Below, piece by piece: positions 1 to 8,893 of a stretch of 40,545 nt of DNA (position 1 is its first letter; every line of letters starts with the position of its first letter). The translations under genes and the position numbers were made by a program. Source of the stretch: Sphingomonadales bacterium. Lineage in GTDB: Bacteria > Pseudomonadota > Alphaproteobacteria > Sphingomonadales > Sphingomonadaceae. Location of the stretch: NCBI GenBank assembly GCA_027483465.1, contig JAIXUQ010000046.1, positions 1 to 40,545 on the forward strand. Direction: 5' to 3'. Under the pieces are notes generated by a model. It was not told the DNA's origin. It was given only the letters and a program-made list of their open reading frames with translations, and did no database searches.

Positions 1-635
1 GCATCAAGCTGGATGCTGATCAGCGAGCCATCGGCGCAGAAACTGGAAAAGCCGCGCGGGCCGGTGGCAAAGACATGGGCGCAGCCGGGCAGATCAACCT
101 CCCCCAGCACGCGCCGGGCATCCAGATCAACCACGGTGACCGATTGCGCCGGGGTAAAATTGGTCACCAGTGCCCAGCGATCATTGTTCGTGAGCTGAAA
201 CACGCCCTGATAGGGCGTCGCTTGCTGCCGTTTGCCGCCGGGCAGGATGATCTCGCCCTTGGGCTCCAGGGTGGCGGTGTCCCAGATGGTGATGGCATCG
301 GTGCGCTCACCGCGGGTGAGGCGGCTGTAGAAGGTTTCGGCGGTGTAAATCTCGCGCCGGCCCGGGGCATATTGGATGGCGGCAAATTGGGACGCGCGCA
401 CCAGGCCCTTCAACGGGCGGACGGGATCCGCGGTGTCCACCACCGCCACCCGGCCATCAATGATCGACAGGAAGCGGAAATCATGCACCAGCATCCAGCT
501 GGCCGGGTAATCGGCCGGCAGGCGGGCCACGGCGGGGATGGTTTCGGCCGGCAGGGGATTTGGCAGCGGCGCCGGCTGTGCGGTGGCAGCCGGGTGAAGC
601 AGCAGCAGCGCCAGCAGCTTGGCGGTCTTGCGCAT
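1..635 (-). CDS. Amine dehydrogenase large (heavy) subunit, N-terminal part, cut by window edge
   Basis: About 211 residues are visible, read from an ATG at 635 and running off the left edge. The first ~20 residues form a signal peptide (MRKTAKLLALLLLHPAATAQ), as expected of a periplasmic protein. The rest resembles the start of the seven-bladed beta-propeller heavy chain of methylamine or aromatic amine dehydrogenase (MauB/AauB family). Recognisable pieces are the FSRLTRGERTDAITIWD stretch, a GVVDL-like blade motif read here as VTVVDLDARRVLGEVDLPGC, and the following CADGSLISIQLD. In the family this subunit pairs with a small subunit carrying a tryptophan tryptophylquinone cofactor and oxidises primary amines, passing electrons to a cupredoxin or cytochrome. 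The small-subunit and maturation genes would lie left of the window. Whether the substrate is methylamine or another amine cannot be told. The family call is fairly sure, the role less so. Confidence 0.72.
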   Translation of the reverse strand, partial: MRKTAKLLALLLLHPAATAQPAPLPNPLPAETIPAVARLPADYPASWMLVHDFRFLSIIDGRVAVVDTADPVRPLKGLVRASQFAAIQYAPGRREIYTAETFYSRLTRGERTDAITIWDTATLEPKGEIILPGGKRQQATPYQGVFQLTNNDRWALVTNFTPAQSVTVVDLDARRVLGEVDLPGCAHVFATGPRGFSSFCADGSLISIQLD

Positions 636-685
636 CGGCCGTTTGCCCCCGTGTCGGCCCGATCCCCCTTGACCGGGCCTCTGGC

Positions 686-715
686 ATGATGCGGAGGCCG
701 GCGCCCGCCTGTCAA
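686..715 (-). promoter_or_regulatory. Possible sigma70-type promoter for the amine dehydrogenase gene
   Basis: On the minus strand a perfect TTGACA (715-710) is followed after 18 bases by CATCAT (691-686), which matches four of six bases of the TATAAT element. The start codon at 635 lies about 50 bases downstream. The site was found by eye, and GC-rich alphaproteobacterial promoters are poorly conserved, so confidence is modest. Confidence 0.35.
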
Positions 716-737
716 GCCGGGCAAACCCCGGTGTGGT

Positions 738-1340
738 TCAGGCGAAATTGAAGCTGATCGAGATGCGTTCGGCGCGGCCGCCGTTGGGCAGCACTTCATG
801 GCGCAGCCAGCTTTCCCACAGCAGCAAAAGGCCGGCGTGCGGCGCCACCGCCACGAACGGGCGCTGTGCTTCGGGGGCATCGGCGCGCCGCTGTGGCGCG
901 TGCATCAGCATGGGCAGGCGCGGGTCTTCGAACCGGATGGCACCGGCGCCGGGTGGCACCTCGATATAGAGCGTGCCCGAAATGCTGCTGTGCGGGTGGA
1001 TATGGCCACTGTGGCCGCCGCCGGGCTTGAGGATATTGATCCACACACTGTCCAGCCGCGGCTTCTTGCCGGCATAATCCAGCGCGGCGGCATCGGCAAA
1101 GGCCAGCGCCTGCCGGCCCAGCCAACGCGCCAGCGCGGCAAAGGCCGGATCGCGCAACGGCAGATCATCCAGCGAGGCATAGCTGGTGTAGCCGCGATAG
1201 GCATTGGCCTTGCTCCAGCGCTGGCCGGCGCGATCATCGGCGGCAATCTGGCGGCAGCTTGCGGCCAGATCGGCCAACAGGCCCGCATCGGCCAGATCGG
1301 CCTGCCACAGCATGGTGGGAAACAGGGCGCGCGCGCTCAT
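738..1340 (-). CDS. Putative 2OG-Fe(II) oxygenase (TIGR02466-like family)
   Basis: The 200-residue protein looks like the small 2-oxoglutarate/Fe(II) oxygenase-like family annotated as TIGR02466 or 2OG-FeII_Oxy_5. The C-terminal half holds the likely iron-binding core: a histidine-rich strand (GGGHSGHIHPHSSISGTLYI) and, about 70 residues later, WLRHEVLPN followed by RAERISISFNF, which supplies the distal His and the Arg expected to bind 2-oxoglutarate. The N-terminal ~90 residues carry the substrate-side helices (WSKANAYRGYTSYASLDDLP). Members are thought to hydroxylate amino acid side chains or small molecules; the substrate here is unknown. The ATG at 1340 fits the family's usual ~200-residue length. 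The gene is separated from the downstream amine dehydrogenase gene by about 100 bases that contain that gene's possible promoter, so the two need not be co-transcribed. Confidence 0.75.
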   Translation of the reverse strand: MSARALFPTMLWQADLADAGLLADLAASCRQIAADDRAGQRWSKANAYRGYTSYASLDDLPLRDPAFAALARWLGRQALAFADAAALDYAGKKPRLDSVWINILKPGGGHSGHIHPHSSISGTLYIEVPPGAGAIRFEDPRLPMLMHAPQRRADAPEAQRPFVAVAPHAGLLLLWESWLRHEVLPNGGRAERISISFNFA

Positions 1341-1512
1341 CGCCGGCCTTCTTGGACGGGCGCTGCACCGGATGCAAGCCGCGGCCCGACTAACTCCGAT
1401 TTGGAGGCAAATCCGCCAGAACGGGCAAAGTCCATTTCAGACATGTCGTTACCCGCTCTGGAGATATCGGCAGCACCTCCCCTCCCGGCTGCCGACTGAG
1501 GCAGGAGTGTTT

Positions 1513-2700
1513 ATGGCAAAGGCTTGGATGCGGGCGTTGGCGGTTCTGGTCATGCTCGCAGCCGTGGTGGCACCGGCACCGGCGGCAGCATCGGCCACAG
1601 TGATCATGACCCCCACAACCATCAACAGCGCGCTGGCCAAGTTGCGCCCCGGCGACCGGCTGGTGCTGCAGGGCGAATTCACCAGCCGGCTGTTTTTCCG
1701 CGACCGGGATTTCGGCAATGTCACTGTGGATGGCAGCCAGGCCGTGCTGCATCAGGGTATCCGTCTGCGCAACGTGCAGAATATCAATATCAACAACATC
1801 ACCGTCAGCAGGCCGGGTGTGCGCACCACCGAGATTTTCTCGGTGCTGATCGAATCCTCGCGCCATGTCAGTGTGGCCAATGCCACCATCCATGGGCCGA
1901 ACGGCACATCGGGCACCGGCCTGCGCGCGATCAACTCGCGCTACATCACGGTGCGCGATTCGCTGTTCCAGGGCATGCTGGACGGGTTGAACCTGGCCGC
2001 CTCGCCCGACAGCCTGATCGCCCACAATCGGTTCGTGGGCGGCGGCGCCGATGGTATCAAGCTGTGGGACAACCAGCGGGTGATCGTTTCGGGCAACAGC
2101 TGCACCAATTTTGTCGTGGTTGCCGGTGCCCATCCGGATTGCATCCAGCTGTGGAGTCTGGCCGGCCGGCCGCTGCAATCCGATATCTTCGTGCTGAACA
2201 ACAGTGCCATCGGCGATCAGCAGGCCTTCGCATCTTTTGATCCCAAAAGTGGCAGCGGCGACCGGCTCACCTTTGCCGGCAATTATGCCATCACCACCAC
2301 TGCGCATGGCGTGTCGTGCTACGGCTGCTCGAACAGTCTGTTTCAGGACAATGTGATCAGCAGCATGCCGAATTCGCCGTGGCGCGCCCAATTGTTGACG
2401 CCAGGCGGCACCAACAATGTCTTCATCAATAACCAGATCTTTGATCTGCGGGGCCGGCAGGGCCCGCTGGAATCACTGCTGCCGGCACGCGTCTGGTCGG
2501 CGCTGGTGCCGTCGATCGCCGGGTTGGTGGGCAGCCAGCACGACAATCAGCGCTGGCAGGCCTTTGCCCCGATGGCCCGTGCCAGCGGCATGGTGGAACC
2601 GGTGCCGGAGCCGGCCACATGGCTGATGATGATGGTGGGCTTCCTGTTGATCGGCCGCTCCCTACGCCGCCAGTCGCGCTTGCGCACGGTGGTGGCCTGA
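1513..2700 (+). CDS. Secreted right-handed beta-helix protein with PEP-CTERM sorting signal
   Basis: I place the start at ATG 1513, which has AGGAG at 1503-1507 five bases upstream and begins a clean signal peptide (MAKAWMRALAVLVMLAAVV, then APAPAAASA). The open frame extends further upstream to 1204 but that part overlaps the opposite gene. The mature part (about residues 30-330) is made of short beta-helix turns (NVTVDGSQ, NININNITV, HVSVANATI, YITVRDSLF, SLIAHNRF, RVIVSGNSC), the fold of pectate lyases and other polysaccharide-binding or -cleaving proteins. The last ~35 residues are a PEP-CTERM tail: VPEPATWLMMMVGF, a short hydrophobic helix and an Arg-rich end. In this family an exosortase cuts the tail during export to the cell surface or exopolysaccharide matrix. 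No exosortase gene lies in the window. The enzymatic activity, if any, is unknown. Confidence 0.85.
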   Translation: MAKAWMRALAVLVMLAAVVAPAPAAASATVIMTPTTINSALAKLRPGDRLVLQGEFTSRLFFRDRDFGNVTVDGSQAVLHQGIRLRNVQNININNITVSRPGVRTTEIFSVLIESSRHVSVANATIHGPNGTSGTGLRAINSRYITVRDSLFQGMLDGLNLAASPDSLIAHNRFVGGGADGIKLWDNQRVIVSGNSCTNFVVVAGAHPDCIQLWSLAGRPLQSDIFVLNNSAIGDQQAFASFDPKSGSGDRLTFAGNYAITTTAHGVSCYGCSNSLFQDNVISSMPNSPWRAQLLTPGGTNNVFINNQIFDLRGRQGPLESLLPARVWSALVPSIAGLVGSQHDNQRWQAFAPMARASGMVEPVPEPATWLMMMVGFLLIGRSLRRQSRLRTVVA

Positions 2701-2705
2701 TCAGA

Positions 2706-3200
2706 TCAGGCCAGGCTGCGCTGCATCATGACGATGTCCAACCGGCGGTTGAATTTCTCGCCAATCCCCTTCAGCACGCCGGCGGTGCGGAACCCGCAGG
2801 CACTGTGCAGGCCAATGGAGGCTTCGTTGGCCGAATCCCCGATCACTGCAATCAACTCGCGGAAACCGGCGGCCCGCGATTCGCTGGCCAGCGCCATCAG
2901 CAGGGCTTGGCCGATGCCGGTGCGCTGCGCTTCGGGCGAAACATAGACGCTGGTTTCGCCGCAATAACGATAAGCGGCCCGATCGCGGAACTGGGTGGCA
3001 TAGGCATAGCCATCGATATGGCCCATGGTGACATGCACCAGCCAGGGCCAGCCGTGGGATTTCACCCGCATCAGCCGCTGCGCCATTTCGGCCGCTGATG
3101 GTGGTTCCACCTCGAAACTGGCGGTGCCATGCAGCACGGCGGGCGCATAGATGGCGGCCAGCGCTGCGGCATCCTCCATGCGGGCGGGCCGAATGCTCAT
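2706..3200 (-). CDS. GNAT N-acetyltransferase, phosphinothricin acetyltransferase-like
   Basis: The 164-residue protein is a single GNAT domain. It opens with the typical IRPARMEDAAALAAIYAPAVLHGTASFE of the PAT/MnaT (phosphinothricin or methionine sulfoximine acetyltransferase) group, has the acetyl-CoA pyrophosphate loop at SPEAQRTGIGQALL, and ends in the conserved IGDSANEASIGLHSACGF segment. It would transfer an acetyl group from acetyl-CoA to the amine of an amino-acid-like compound in the cytoplasm. The substrate cannot be set from sequence. Its ATG at 3200 overlaps the end of the upstream arsC-like gene by four bases, so the two are translated from one message. Its stop lies five bases from the convergent beta-helix gene, leaving no room for a dedicated terminator. 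Confidence 0.85.
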   Translation of the reverse strand: MSIRPARMEDAAALAAIYAPAVLHGTASFEVEPPSAAEMAQRLMRVKSHGWPWLVHVTMGHIDGYAYATQFRDRAAYRYCGETSVYVSPEAQRTGIGQALLMALASESRAAGFRELIAVIGDSANEASIGLHSACGFRTAGVLKGIGEKFNRRLDIVMMQRSLA

Positions 3201-3541
3201 GCCACCACCTCCAGCGCACGTTCCGGGGGACGCGCCAGCCGGATGCCGCCGGAGCCGATCACCACCGGCCGGTTGATCAGGATGGGATCGGCCAGCATCG
3301 CGGCCAGGATGGTGTCAGTGTCGGCTGCCGGCAGCCCGCGGGCTTCCGCCGTGGTGCCGCGGGTGCGCAGCAGGGCCTGCGCGCCGCCCACTGCTGCGGC
3401 CACCTGCGCCAGCGTTGCGGCATCGGGCGGGGTTTGCAGATATTCAACCACGCTCAGATCATGGCCGGCGTCGGCCAGCAGCGCGAGCGCCGCCCGCGAT
3501 GTCCCGCAATTGGGATTGTGCCAGATGGTGATACCCGCCAT
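3197..3541 (-). CDS. arsC: ArsC-family (glutaredoxin-dependent) arsenate reductase
   Basis: I choose ATG 3541 over the longer frame because it gives the family's usual N-terminus, MAGITIWHNPNCGTSR, and 114 residues in all. Cys12 in the HNPxCGTSR motif is the catalytic cysteine of the E. coli plasmid-type arsenate reductase. The YLQTPPDAATL segment, the ALLRTRGTTAEARGL stretch, the ILINRPVVI motif and the closing RLARPPERALEV all match that family. The enzyme reduces arsenate to arsenite with glutathione and glutaredoxin. No arsenite pump or ArsR regulator is nearby, so a housekeeping ArsC/YfgD-type role is also possible. The gene overlaps the downstream acetyltransferase by four bases. Confidence 0.85.
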   Translation of the reverse strand: MAGITIWHNPNCGTSRAALALLADAGHDLSVVEYLQTPPDAATLAQVAAAVGGAQALLRTRGTTAEARGLPAADTDTILAAMLADPILINRPVVIGSGGIRLARPPERALEVVA

Positions 3542-3676
3542 TGCCCGTTGCCAACCCGTTGCGAACCTTCGGGAACGCTGAACGCAGTCTGGCATGGCCT
3601 GCCCGGCAAAGTCCAGCGGGCTTGGCCGGGGATTTTTGGGAGGCTGCGGGCTGTGGCGACTGGATTGTCGCTGCGC

Positions 3677-5080
3677 TCACACGCTGGGCAGAATGCGCTT
3701 GAACGCGGCCACCACACGGGCATCAAAAAGGGTGCCGGTGGCTTGGTCCAGCACGCTCAAGGCCGCTGAAAGCCCCAGTGCGGCGCGATAGGGGCGGTGA
3801 TTGCTCATGGCATCCACCGTGTCGGCCACCGCCAGGATGCGCGCTTCCAGCCAGATCTCGTCACCGGCCAGCCCGCGCGGGTAGCCCGAACCGTCCAGGC
3901 GTTCGTGGTGCTGGCGCACGATCTCGGCCACCGGCTGGGCAAAATCAATTCCCTTCAGCACTTGATATCCGGCATCCACGTGCAGCTTGACCACATCATA
4001 TTCCAGCGTGGTCAGGCGGGAGGGCTTCACCAATATCTCCACCGGCACGGCATTCTTGCCGATGTCGTGCACCAGGCCGGCCAGCCGCACGATGCGGCAC
4101 TGCTCATCGCCCAGCCCCATCGCGCGGGCAATGGCCTCGGCCAGCTGGGCCACGTTGCGCTGATGCCCGGCGGTGTAGGGATCGCGCAGCTCGATCATCT
4201 CGGCCATGGCCTGGAGCGTCTGTTCCAGTGCCCGGTCCAGCTGCTGCACCTGGGCCAGGGTGCGCTGGCGCAGCTCCTGCTGTTCGGTCATGTCCTGAAA
4301 ACAGACCACCAGATTCTCGACACTGCCATCGGCGGCATGCATCACCGGCCGCGCGCTCAGCCGGATCCAGCGCCGCCGGCCATCGGGGTGGGGAATGCCC
4401 AGCAGCTGGTTGTCCAACGCCCGGCCGGTCCGCACCACCTCCATGATCGGATGTTCGGCACCGGCAAAGGCCGACCCGTCTTCGCGGATCACATCCCATT
4501 TGCCCTTGAGCGGGCTCCAGCCGATCATTTCGGCCTCGCTATAGCCCAATATGGCTTCGGCTGCCGGGTTCGCCCGCACCACCCGGCCATCGGCCTGGTG
4601 ATAGACAACCCCGGTGCTCATGGTTTCGAACAGGGCGCGATAATGGAGGTCGCTGTGCCGCAACTGGTCGCGGGCATCGGCAAGATCGGTCACATCGGAC
4701 GCGGTCAGGATGATCGCGGTGCACGGCCCTTGTGCCGGTTGCCGCTTCAGCCGCAGGCGCCAGCGCCGGCCCAGCATGCCGGTGTGAATATGTTCGCAGC
4801 TGCCGGTGGCAAGCGCCTCCGCGATATAGGACTGCCATTGCTCACGCCGGGCCGGGTCGATGCTGGTGCGCAGATCAAGCCCGCTGCAGTCATCACGGCC
4901 AAGCGCCCCCTTGAGCCAGGCCTGGGCGGCTTCGTTGCCATAGATGAATTCGTAGCCGGGATGGGACATGACCAGCACGACGTCCGGCATCTTGGCGATC
5001 AGCGATCTTGCCAGCGCGCCCGCCAGCGCCGGCCGCGGTGCAGCCTGGGATCCGGTTGCTCGTGCGCGTGCGTTTGGCAT
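3677..5080 (-). CDS. PAS-PAS-HD-GYP protein, probable c-di-GMP phosphodiesterase
   Basis: From ATG 5080 (GGAG five bases upstream on the minus strand) the protein has 467 residues. The longer frame to 5452 crosses non-coding-looking DNA. Two PAS sensor domains come first: about residues 25-140, beginning IAKMPDVVLVMSHPGYEFIYGNEAA, and about 150-270, beginning ALFETMSTGVVYHQADGRVVRANPAAEAILGY. The second ends in the usual VVCFQDMTEQQ followed by a coiled-coil linker. The C-terminal HD-GYP domain has its metal-binding signatures intact: RDPYTAGHQRNV, LVHDIGK, then HHERLDGSGYPRGL and AVADTVDAM. Such enzymes hydrolyse cyclic di-GMP and so favour motility over biofilm. No transmembrane segment is obvious, so it probably senses a cytoplasmic signal. 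No ligand-specific residues could be recognised in the PAS domains. Confidence 0.9.
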   Translation of the reverse strand: MPNARARATGSQAAPRPALAGALARSLIAKMPDVVLVMSHPGYEFIYGNEAAQAWLKGALGRDDCSGLDLRTSIDPARREQWQSYIAEALATGSCEHIHTGMLGRRWRLRLKRQPAQGPCTAIILTASDVTDLADARDQLRHSDLHYRALFETMSTGVVYHQADGRVVRANPAAEAILGYSEAEMIGWSPLKGKWDVIREDGSAFAGAEHPIMEVVRTGRALDNQLLGIPHPDGRRRWIRLSARPVMHAADGSVENLVVCFQDMTEQQELRQRTLAQVQQLDRALEQTLQAMAEMIELRDPYTAGHQRNVAQLAEAIARAMGLGDEQCRIVRLAGLVHDIGKNAVPVEILVKPSRLTTLEYDVVKLHVDAGYQVLKGIDFAQPVAEIVRQHHERLDGSGYPRGLAGDEIWLEARILAVADTVDAMSNHRPYRAALGLSAALSVLDQATGTLFDARVVAAFKRILPSV

Positions 5081-5439
5081 CGTGTCTCCGGTCAAAACAT
5101 GGCCCGGCCGGCCTTTCGGCCTGCATGAGCCCCAGACTCGGTTCCCCTTTGGCGACGCGGCCATAGCACCACCGCGCCGCCACTGACAGAAGATTGCGCA
5201 TGACACGACAGGAATGCGACCAGAAAATGGCCGCTGCTGCAAAACGTGATCGGCGGCAATCGCACCATCGCATCGCATTTGCGGGCAACAGTCCGTGAAT
5301 TTGCATTGTTTTGCGATATGGCGTGCCTTTGGCCATCTTTTCGGCACCCCGCCAGTCCCGCCCCCCTCCCAGCCGCAACAGCTTGACCTTTGGGCTCCAC
5401 ATGGCAGGGCAGGGGAAAGCCGATTTTGGGGAGAGCGAC
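5081..5439. other. Divergent intergenic region, no gene seen
   Basis: This 359-base gap separates the HD-GYP gene (minus) from the CoA-transferase-family gene (plus) and must hold both promoters. I see no convincing -35/-10 pair on either strand. A short GC hairpin (GGCCGGCC, TTTC, GGCC) lies close to the HD-GYP start in its leader. An AT-richer patch at about 5295-5345 is the most likely promoter area for the plus-strand genes. GGGGAG at 5428-5433 is the ribosome binding site for the ATG at 5440. No conserved small ORF or RNA gene was recognised. Confidence 0.5.
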
Positions 5440-6564
5440 ATGGCAGGGCCATTGCAGGGCATCAGGATCATCGAACTGGCCGGGATCGGGCCCGGGCCGT
5501 TTGCCGGGATGATGCTGGCGGATCATGGCGCCGAGGTGATCCGGGTGGACCGGCCCGGCGCGCGCATCGATGCCCGCGATCCGCTGCTGCGCGGGCGGCG
5601 GCTGATCGGGGTGGATCTGAAAAGCCCGGATGGCCGCGCCCTGGTGCTCGATCTGGTCAAGGGCGCCGACGCGCTGTTCGAAGGCTTCCGCCCCGGCGTG
5701 ACCGAACGGCTGGGCCTGGGGCCGGCCGATTGCCATGCGGTCAACCCGGCGCTGGTCTATGGCCGGATGACGGGGTGGGGCCAGTTCGGCCCCTATGCCC
5801 AGGCCGCCGGGCACGACATCAATTATATCGCTCTGGCCGGCGCCCTGCACGCCTATGGCCGCGCCGGTGACAAGCCGACCCCGCCGATCAACATGGTCGG
5901 CGATTTCGGCGGCGGCGGCATGATGCTGGCCTTTGGCATGGTCGCCGCATTGCTCCACGCCAAGGCGACCGGGCAGGGCCAAGTCATTGATTGTGCGATG
6001 ACTGATGGTGCCGCCGCGCTGATGGCGATGATCTGGGGTTTCCGCGCCAACGGCATCTGGCAGGATGAGCGCGGGGTCAACCTGCTCGATACCGGCGCCC
6101 ATATGTATGACACTTATGCCTGTGCCGACGGCAAGTTCATCAGCATCGGCAGCCTGGAACCGCAATTCTATGCGCTGCTGCTGGACAAGGCCGGCCTGAA
6201 GGATGATCCCGCCTTTGCCGCCCAGATGGATCGCAGCCAATGGCCCGCCCTGAAGGATCGGCTGGCGGCACTGTTCGCCACCAAGACGCGGGAAGAATGG
6301 TGCGAAATCATGGAGATGACTGATATCTGCTTCGCGCCCGTGCTCTCCATGGCCGAAGCCCCGCACCACCCGCACAACGCCGCCCGGCAGACCTTTGTGG
6401 AGGCCGATGGCGTGATGCAGCCGGCCCCGGCACCGCGCTATTCGGCCACCGTCACCGCTGCCCCGCGTATGACCAAGTCATTGGAAACCGATGCAATTCT
6501 GGCCGAATTGGGCCTGGATGAAGCGCGGGTGGCGGCGCTGAAGGCGGGCGGTGTGGTGCGTTGA
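5440..6564 (+). CDS. CaiB/BaiF family protein, alpha-methylacyl-CoA racemase
   Basis: The start at ATG 5440 follows GGGGAG with six bases between and gives 374 residues, close to the usual ~360 of bacterial alpha-methylacyl-CoA racemase (AMACR/MCR). The catalytic residues known from the Mycobacterium tuberculosis enzyme all appear in context: His125 in AAGHDINYI, Asp155 in [11 protein letters not shown] and Glu240 in IGSLEPQFY. The N-terminal [25 protein letters not shown] is the CoA-binding Rossmann part of the CaiB/BaiF class III fold. The enzyme interconverts (R)- and (S)-2-methylacyl-CoA, which is needed to oxidise branched or steroid side chains. It heads a tight set with dgt and a serine hydrolase. 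The overlap with dgt suggests coupled translation, not a shared pathway. Confidence 0.88.
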   Translation: MAGPLQGIRIIELAGIGPGPFAGMMLADHGAEVIRVDRPGARIDARDPLLRGRRLIGVDLKSPDGRALVLDLVKGADALFEGFRPGVTERLGLGPADCHAVNPALVYGRMTGWGQFGPYAQAAGHDINYIALAGALHAYGRAGDKPTPPINMVGDFGGGGMMLAFGMVAALLHAKATGQGQVIDCAMTDGAAALMAMIWGFRANGIWQDERGVNLLDTGAHMYDTYACADGKFISIGSLEPQFYALLLDKAGLKDDPAFAAQMDRSQWPALKDRLAALFATKTREEWCEIMEMTDICFAPVLSMAEAPHHPHNAARQTFVEADGVMQPAPAPRYSATVTAAPRMTKSLETDAILAELGLDEARVAALKAGGVVR

Positions 6565-7727
6565 ACCGCGCTGCCTTCGCCTGCCATTGGGAAACATCGC
6601 GCGGCCGGTTCCACCCCGAACCGGCCTCGGCCACCCGCAGCCCCTATGCGCGGGACCGGGACCGGATCATCCATTCGGGTGCCTTTCGGCGATTACGCTA
6701 TAAAACTCAGGTATTTGTCGCGCCCGATGGCGATCATTTCCGCGTGCGCCTCACCCACAGCCTTGAGGTGGCGCAGATCGCCCGCAGCCTCGCCCGGGCG
6801 CTGGCGGTGGACGAGGATCTGACCGAGGCGCTCGCCCTGGCCCATGATCTGGGCCATCCCCCCTTCGGCCATTCCGGGGAGGATGCACTGGAGCGGGTGA
6901 TGGCGCCGTGGGGCGGCTTTGATCACAACGGCCATGCCCTTCGAATCGTGACGAAATTGGAAAGCCGCTACCCCGGTTTCGATGGCCTCAACCTCACCTG
7001 GGAAACGCTGGAGGGCCTCGCCAAGCACAACGGCCCGATCCACGCACCGGGCTGGGCGCTGGCCGGGGTGGACGCGGCCTGGCCGCTCGATCTGGCCAGC
7101 CATGCCGGGCTGGAGGCGCAACTGGCGGCGATCGCCGATGATATCGCCTACGACAATCATGATCTGGACGATGGCATCCGCGCCGGGCTGTTTTCCGTGG
7201 AGGATGTGGCCGCACAGGTGCCATTCGTGGCCGATTGCTGGGCGCGGGTGACGGCACGCTGGCCGCGGGTGACGGCGCGGCGGCGCCTGGTGCCCGAACT
7301 GGTGCGCGAGCAGATTGGCCGCATGGTGGATGATCTGCTGGCCACCACCCGCGCCCGGCTGGCGGCCATTGATGCGCGGGGCGTGGCCGATGTCCGCGCC
7401 GCCGGCCGCACGCTGGCCGGCCTGTCGGATGGGCTGCGGGCCGAGGTGCGCCTGCTCAAGGCCTTCCTGCGCGCCCACATGTATCGCGCCCCGGCCGTGG
7501 CCCGCCTGCGCGATCCGTCCGAACAGGTGGTGGAAAGCCTGTTTGCCGCCCTCCACGCCGATCCCGCCCGCCTGCCCGGTGACTGGGCGGCGGCCTGCCC
7601 GGCCGATGAACCCGGCCGCGCCCGCCATGTCGGCGATTTCGTCGCTGGCATGACCGATCGTTATGCGCTCAAACTCTACACCGCGCTGGTGGGGCCATCG
7701 CCCCTGCCTGAGGAGATGATGTCATGA
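6561..7727 (+). CDS. dgt: Deoxyguanosinetriphosphate triphosphohydrolase-like protein (dGTPase)
   Basis: The protein has 388 residues and the HD-superfamily signatures of bacterial dNTP triphosphohydrolases: [10 protein letters not shown], His66 in RLTHSLEV, His95-Asp96 in [12 protein letters not shown], and the distal Asp in [17 protein letters not shown]. It cleaves dNTPs to the nucleoside and triphosphate and so controls nucleotide pools. Length and the [14 protein letters not shown] opening match the type 2 dGTPase subfamily of alphaproteobacteria. The only start that fits the family N-terminus is TTG 6561, which overlaps the stop of the upstream gene (TTGA), a sign of reinitiation-coupled translation. 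An ATG overlaps its own stop to begin the next gene. Confidence 0.92.
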   Translation: MNRAAFACHWETSRGRFHPEPASATRSPYARDRDRIIHSGAFRRLRYKTQVFVAPDGDHFRVRLTHSLEVAQIARSLARALAVDEDLTEALALAHDLGHPPFGHSGEDALERVMAPWGGFDHNGHALRIVTKLESRYPGFDGLNLTWETLEGLAKHNGPIHAPGWALAGVDAAWPLDLASHAGLEAQLAAIADDIAYDNHDLDDGIRAGLFSVEDVAAQVPFVADCWARVTARWPRVTARRRLVPELVREQIGRMVDDLLATTRARLAAIDARGVADVRAAGRTLAGLSDGLRAEVRLLKAFLRAHMYRAPAVARLRDPSEQVVESLFAALHADPARLPGDWAAACPADEPGRARHVGDFVAGMTDRYALKLYTALVGPSPLPEEMMS

Positions 7728-8860
7728 CCACCGTCCACGGCACCTGTGATCCCCGTTTTGAACGGGTGCGCGAGGCGCTGGCCGCCAGCCTGGGCAGCGG
7801 CGCCGATCTGGGCGCCAGCTTTGCCGCCACGCTGAACGGGGAACCGGTGATCGACATCTGGGGCGGCTGGGCCGATGCCGAACAAGCCCGGCCATGGGAG
7901 GCCGACACCATCGTCAACGTCTATTCCACCACCAAGACGATGTGCGCCCTCACCGCGCTGTGGCTGGCCGATCAGGGCGAACTGGATTTCGCCCGGCCGG
8001 TGGCCGATTACTGGCCGGAATTCGCCGCCAACGGCAAGGCCGGCATCAACGTCGCCATGCTGATGAGCCATTCGGCCGGCCTGTCGGGCTTTGCCGAACC
8101 GATGCAGCCGGCCGATCTTTATGATTGGGATCTGGCGTGCAGCCGGCTGGCCGCGCAGGCGCCGTTCTGGGCGCCGGGCACCGCGCCGGGCTATCATGCC
8201 ATCACCCAGGGCTTTCTGGTGGGCGAGGTGGTGCGCCGCATCAGCGGCAAATCGCTGGGCACGCTGTTTGCCGAGGAACTGGCCGGGCCGCTGGGCGCCG
8301 ATTTCCACATCGGGCTGGCGGCCGGCCATGATGGCCGGGTGGCCGATCTGGTGCCGCCGCCCAGCGGCGCCAGCATCAGCGACGGGCCGCAATCCGATCT
8401 GGCGAAGAACATGAGCAGCAACCCGCGCATCGATCCGCTGGACACGCGCACCAGGGCCTGGCGCGCCGCCGAAATCCCGGCGGCCAACGGCCATGGCAAT
8501 GCGCGCAGCGTGGTGGCGGTGCAGACGCTGATGGCCAATGGCGGCGTGGCCGGCGGCAAACGCCTGCTCTCTGAAGCCGGGGTGCGCCGCGCGCTGGAAT
8601 TGCAGATCGAAGGCATGGACGGCGTGCTCGGCATGCCGGTGCGCTATGGCCTGGGCTATGGCCTGCCCGGCCCGCTGCGCCCGCTGCCCAGCCCCAACAC
8701 GGTGTTCTGGGGCGGTTATGGTGGCAGCCTCGTGGTGTGCGACATGGATCTGAAGCTGTGCATGAGCTTCGTGATGAACAAGATGGCCGGCACCACGGTG
8801 GGCGATGTGCGCGCCGGCATGCTGATGGCCGGGGTGTGGGGGGCGCTGCTCACCGGCTGA
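7724..8860 (+). CDS. Serine hydrolase of the class C beta-lactamase / EstB esterase family
   Basis: The 378-residue protein carries the SxxK catalytic motif as Ser68-Thr-Thr-Lys71 in VYSTTKTM, followed by LLMSHSAGL-like text (MLMSHSAGLSGF) and a Tyr-containing second motif at PGYHAITQGFLVGEVVRRISG, as in EstB-type carboxylesterases. Late in the chain FWGGYGGS takes the place of the KTG box of true beta-lactamases. There is no signal peptide, so a cytoplasmic esterase is more likely than a drug-resistance enzyme. Its ATG (ATGA) overlaps the dgt stop by four bases, making it the third gene of the AMACR-dgt unit. The natural ester is unknown. Confidence 0.85.
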   Translation: MTTVHGTCDPRFERVREALAASLGSGADLGASFAATLNGEPVIDIWGGWADAEQARPWEADTIVNVYSTTKTMCALTALWLADQGELDFARPVADYWPEFAANGKAGINVAMLMSHSAGLSGFAEPMQPADLYDWDLACSRLAAQAPFWAPGTAPGYHAITQGFLVGEVVRRISGKSLGTLFAEELAGPLGADFHIGLAAGHDGRVADLVPPPSGASISDGPQSDLAKNMSSNPRIDPLDTRTRAWRAAEIPAANGHGNARSVVAVQTLMANGGVAGGKRLLSEAGVRRALELQIEGMDGVLGMPVRYGLGYGLPGPLRPLPSPNTVFWGGYGGSLVVCDMDLKLCMSFVMNKMAGTTVGDVRAGMLMAGVWGALLTG

Positions 8861-8893
8861 GCCGGGCGTTTGAACCATATTGGCACTTTTTGC

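Noticed and set aside
1402-1417. Sigma54-type GG-N10-GC upstream of the PEP-CTERM gene
   Set aside because: Spacing fits and such genes can be sigma54-controlled in other bacteria, but the flanks (TTGGAGG, CCGCC) match the consensus poorly.
7724-8860. Antibiotic-resistance beta-lactamase
   Set aside because: SxxK is present but there is no signal peptide and no KTG box, and the Tyr motif is of EstB esterase type.
8880-8893. Sigma54-type promoter TTGGCAC..GC
   Set aside because: The -24 element is perfect but only eight bases separate GG from GC, where ten are needed.
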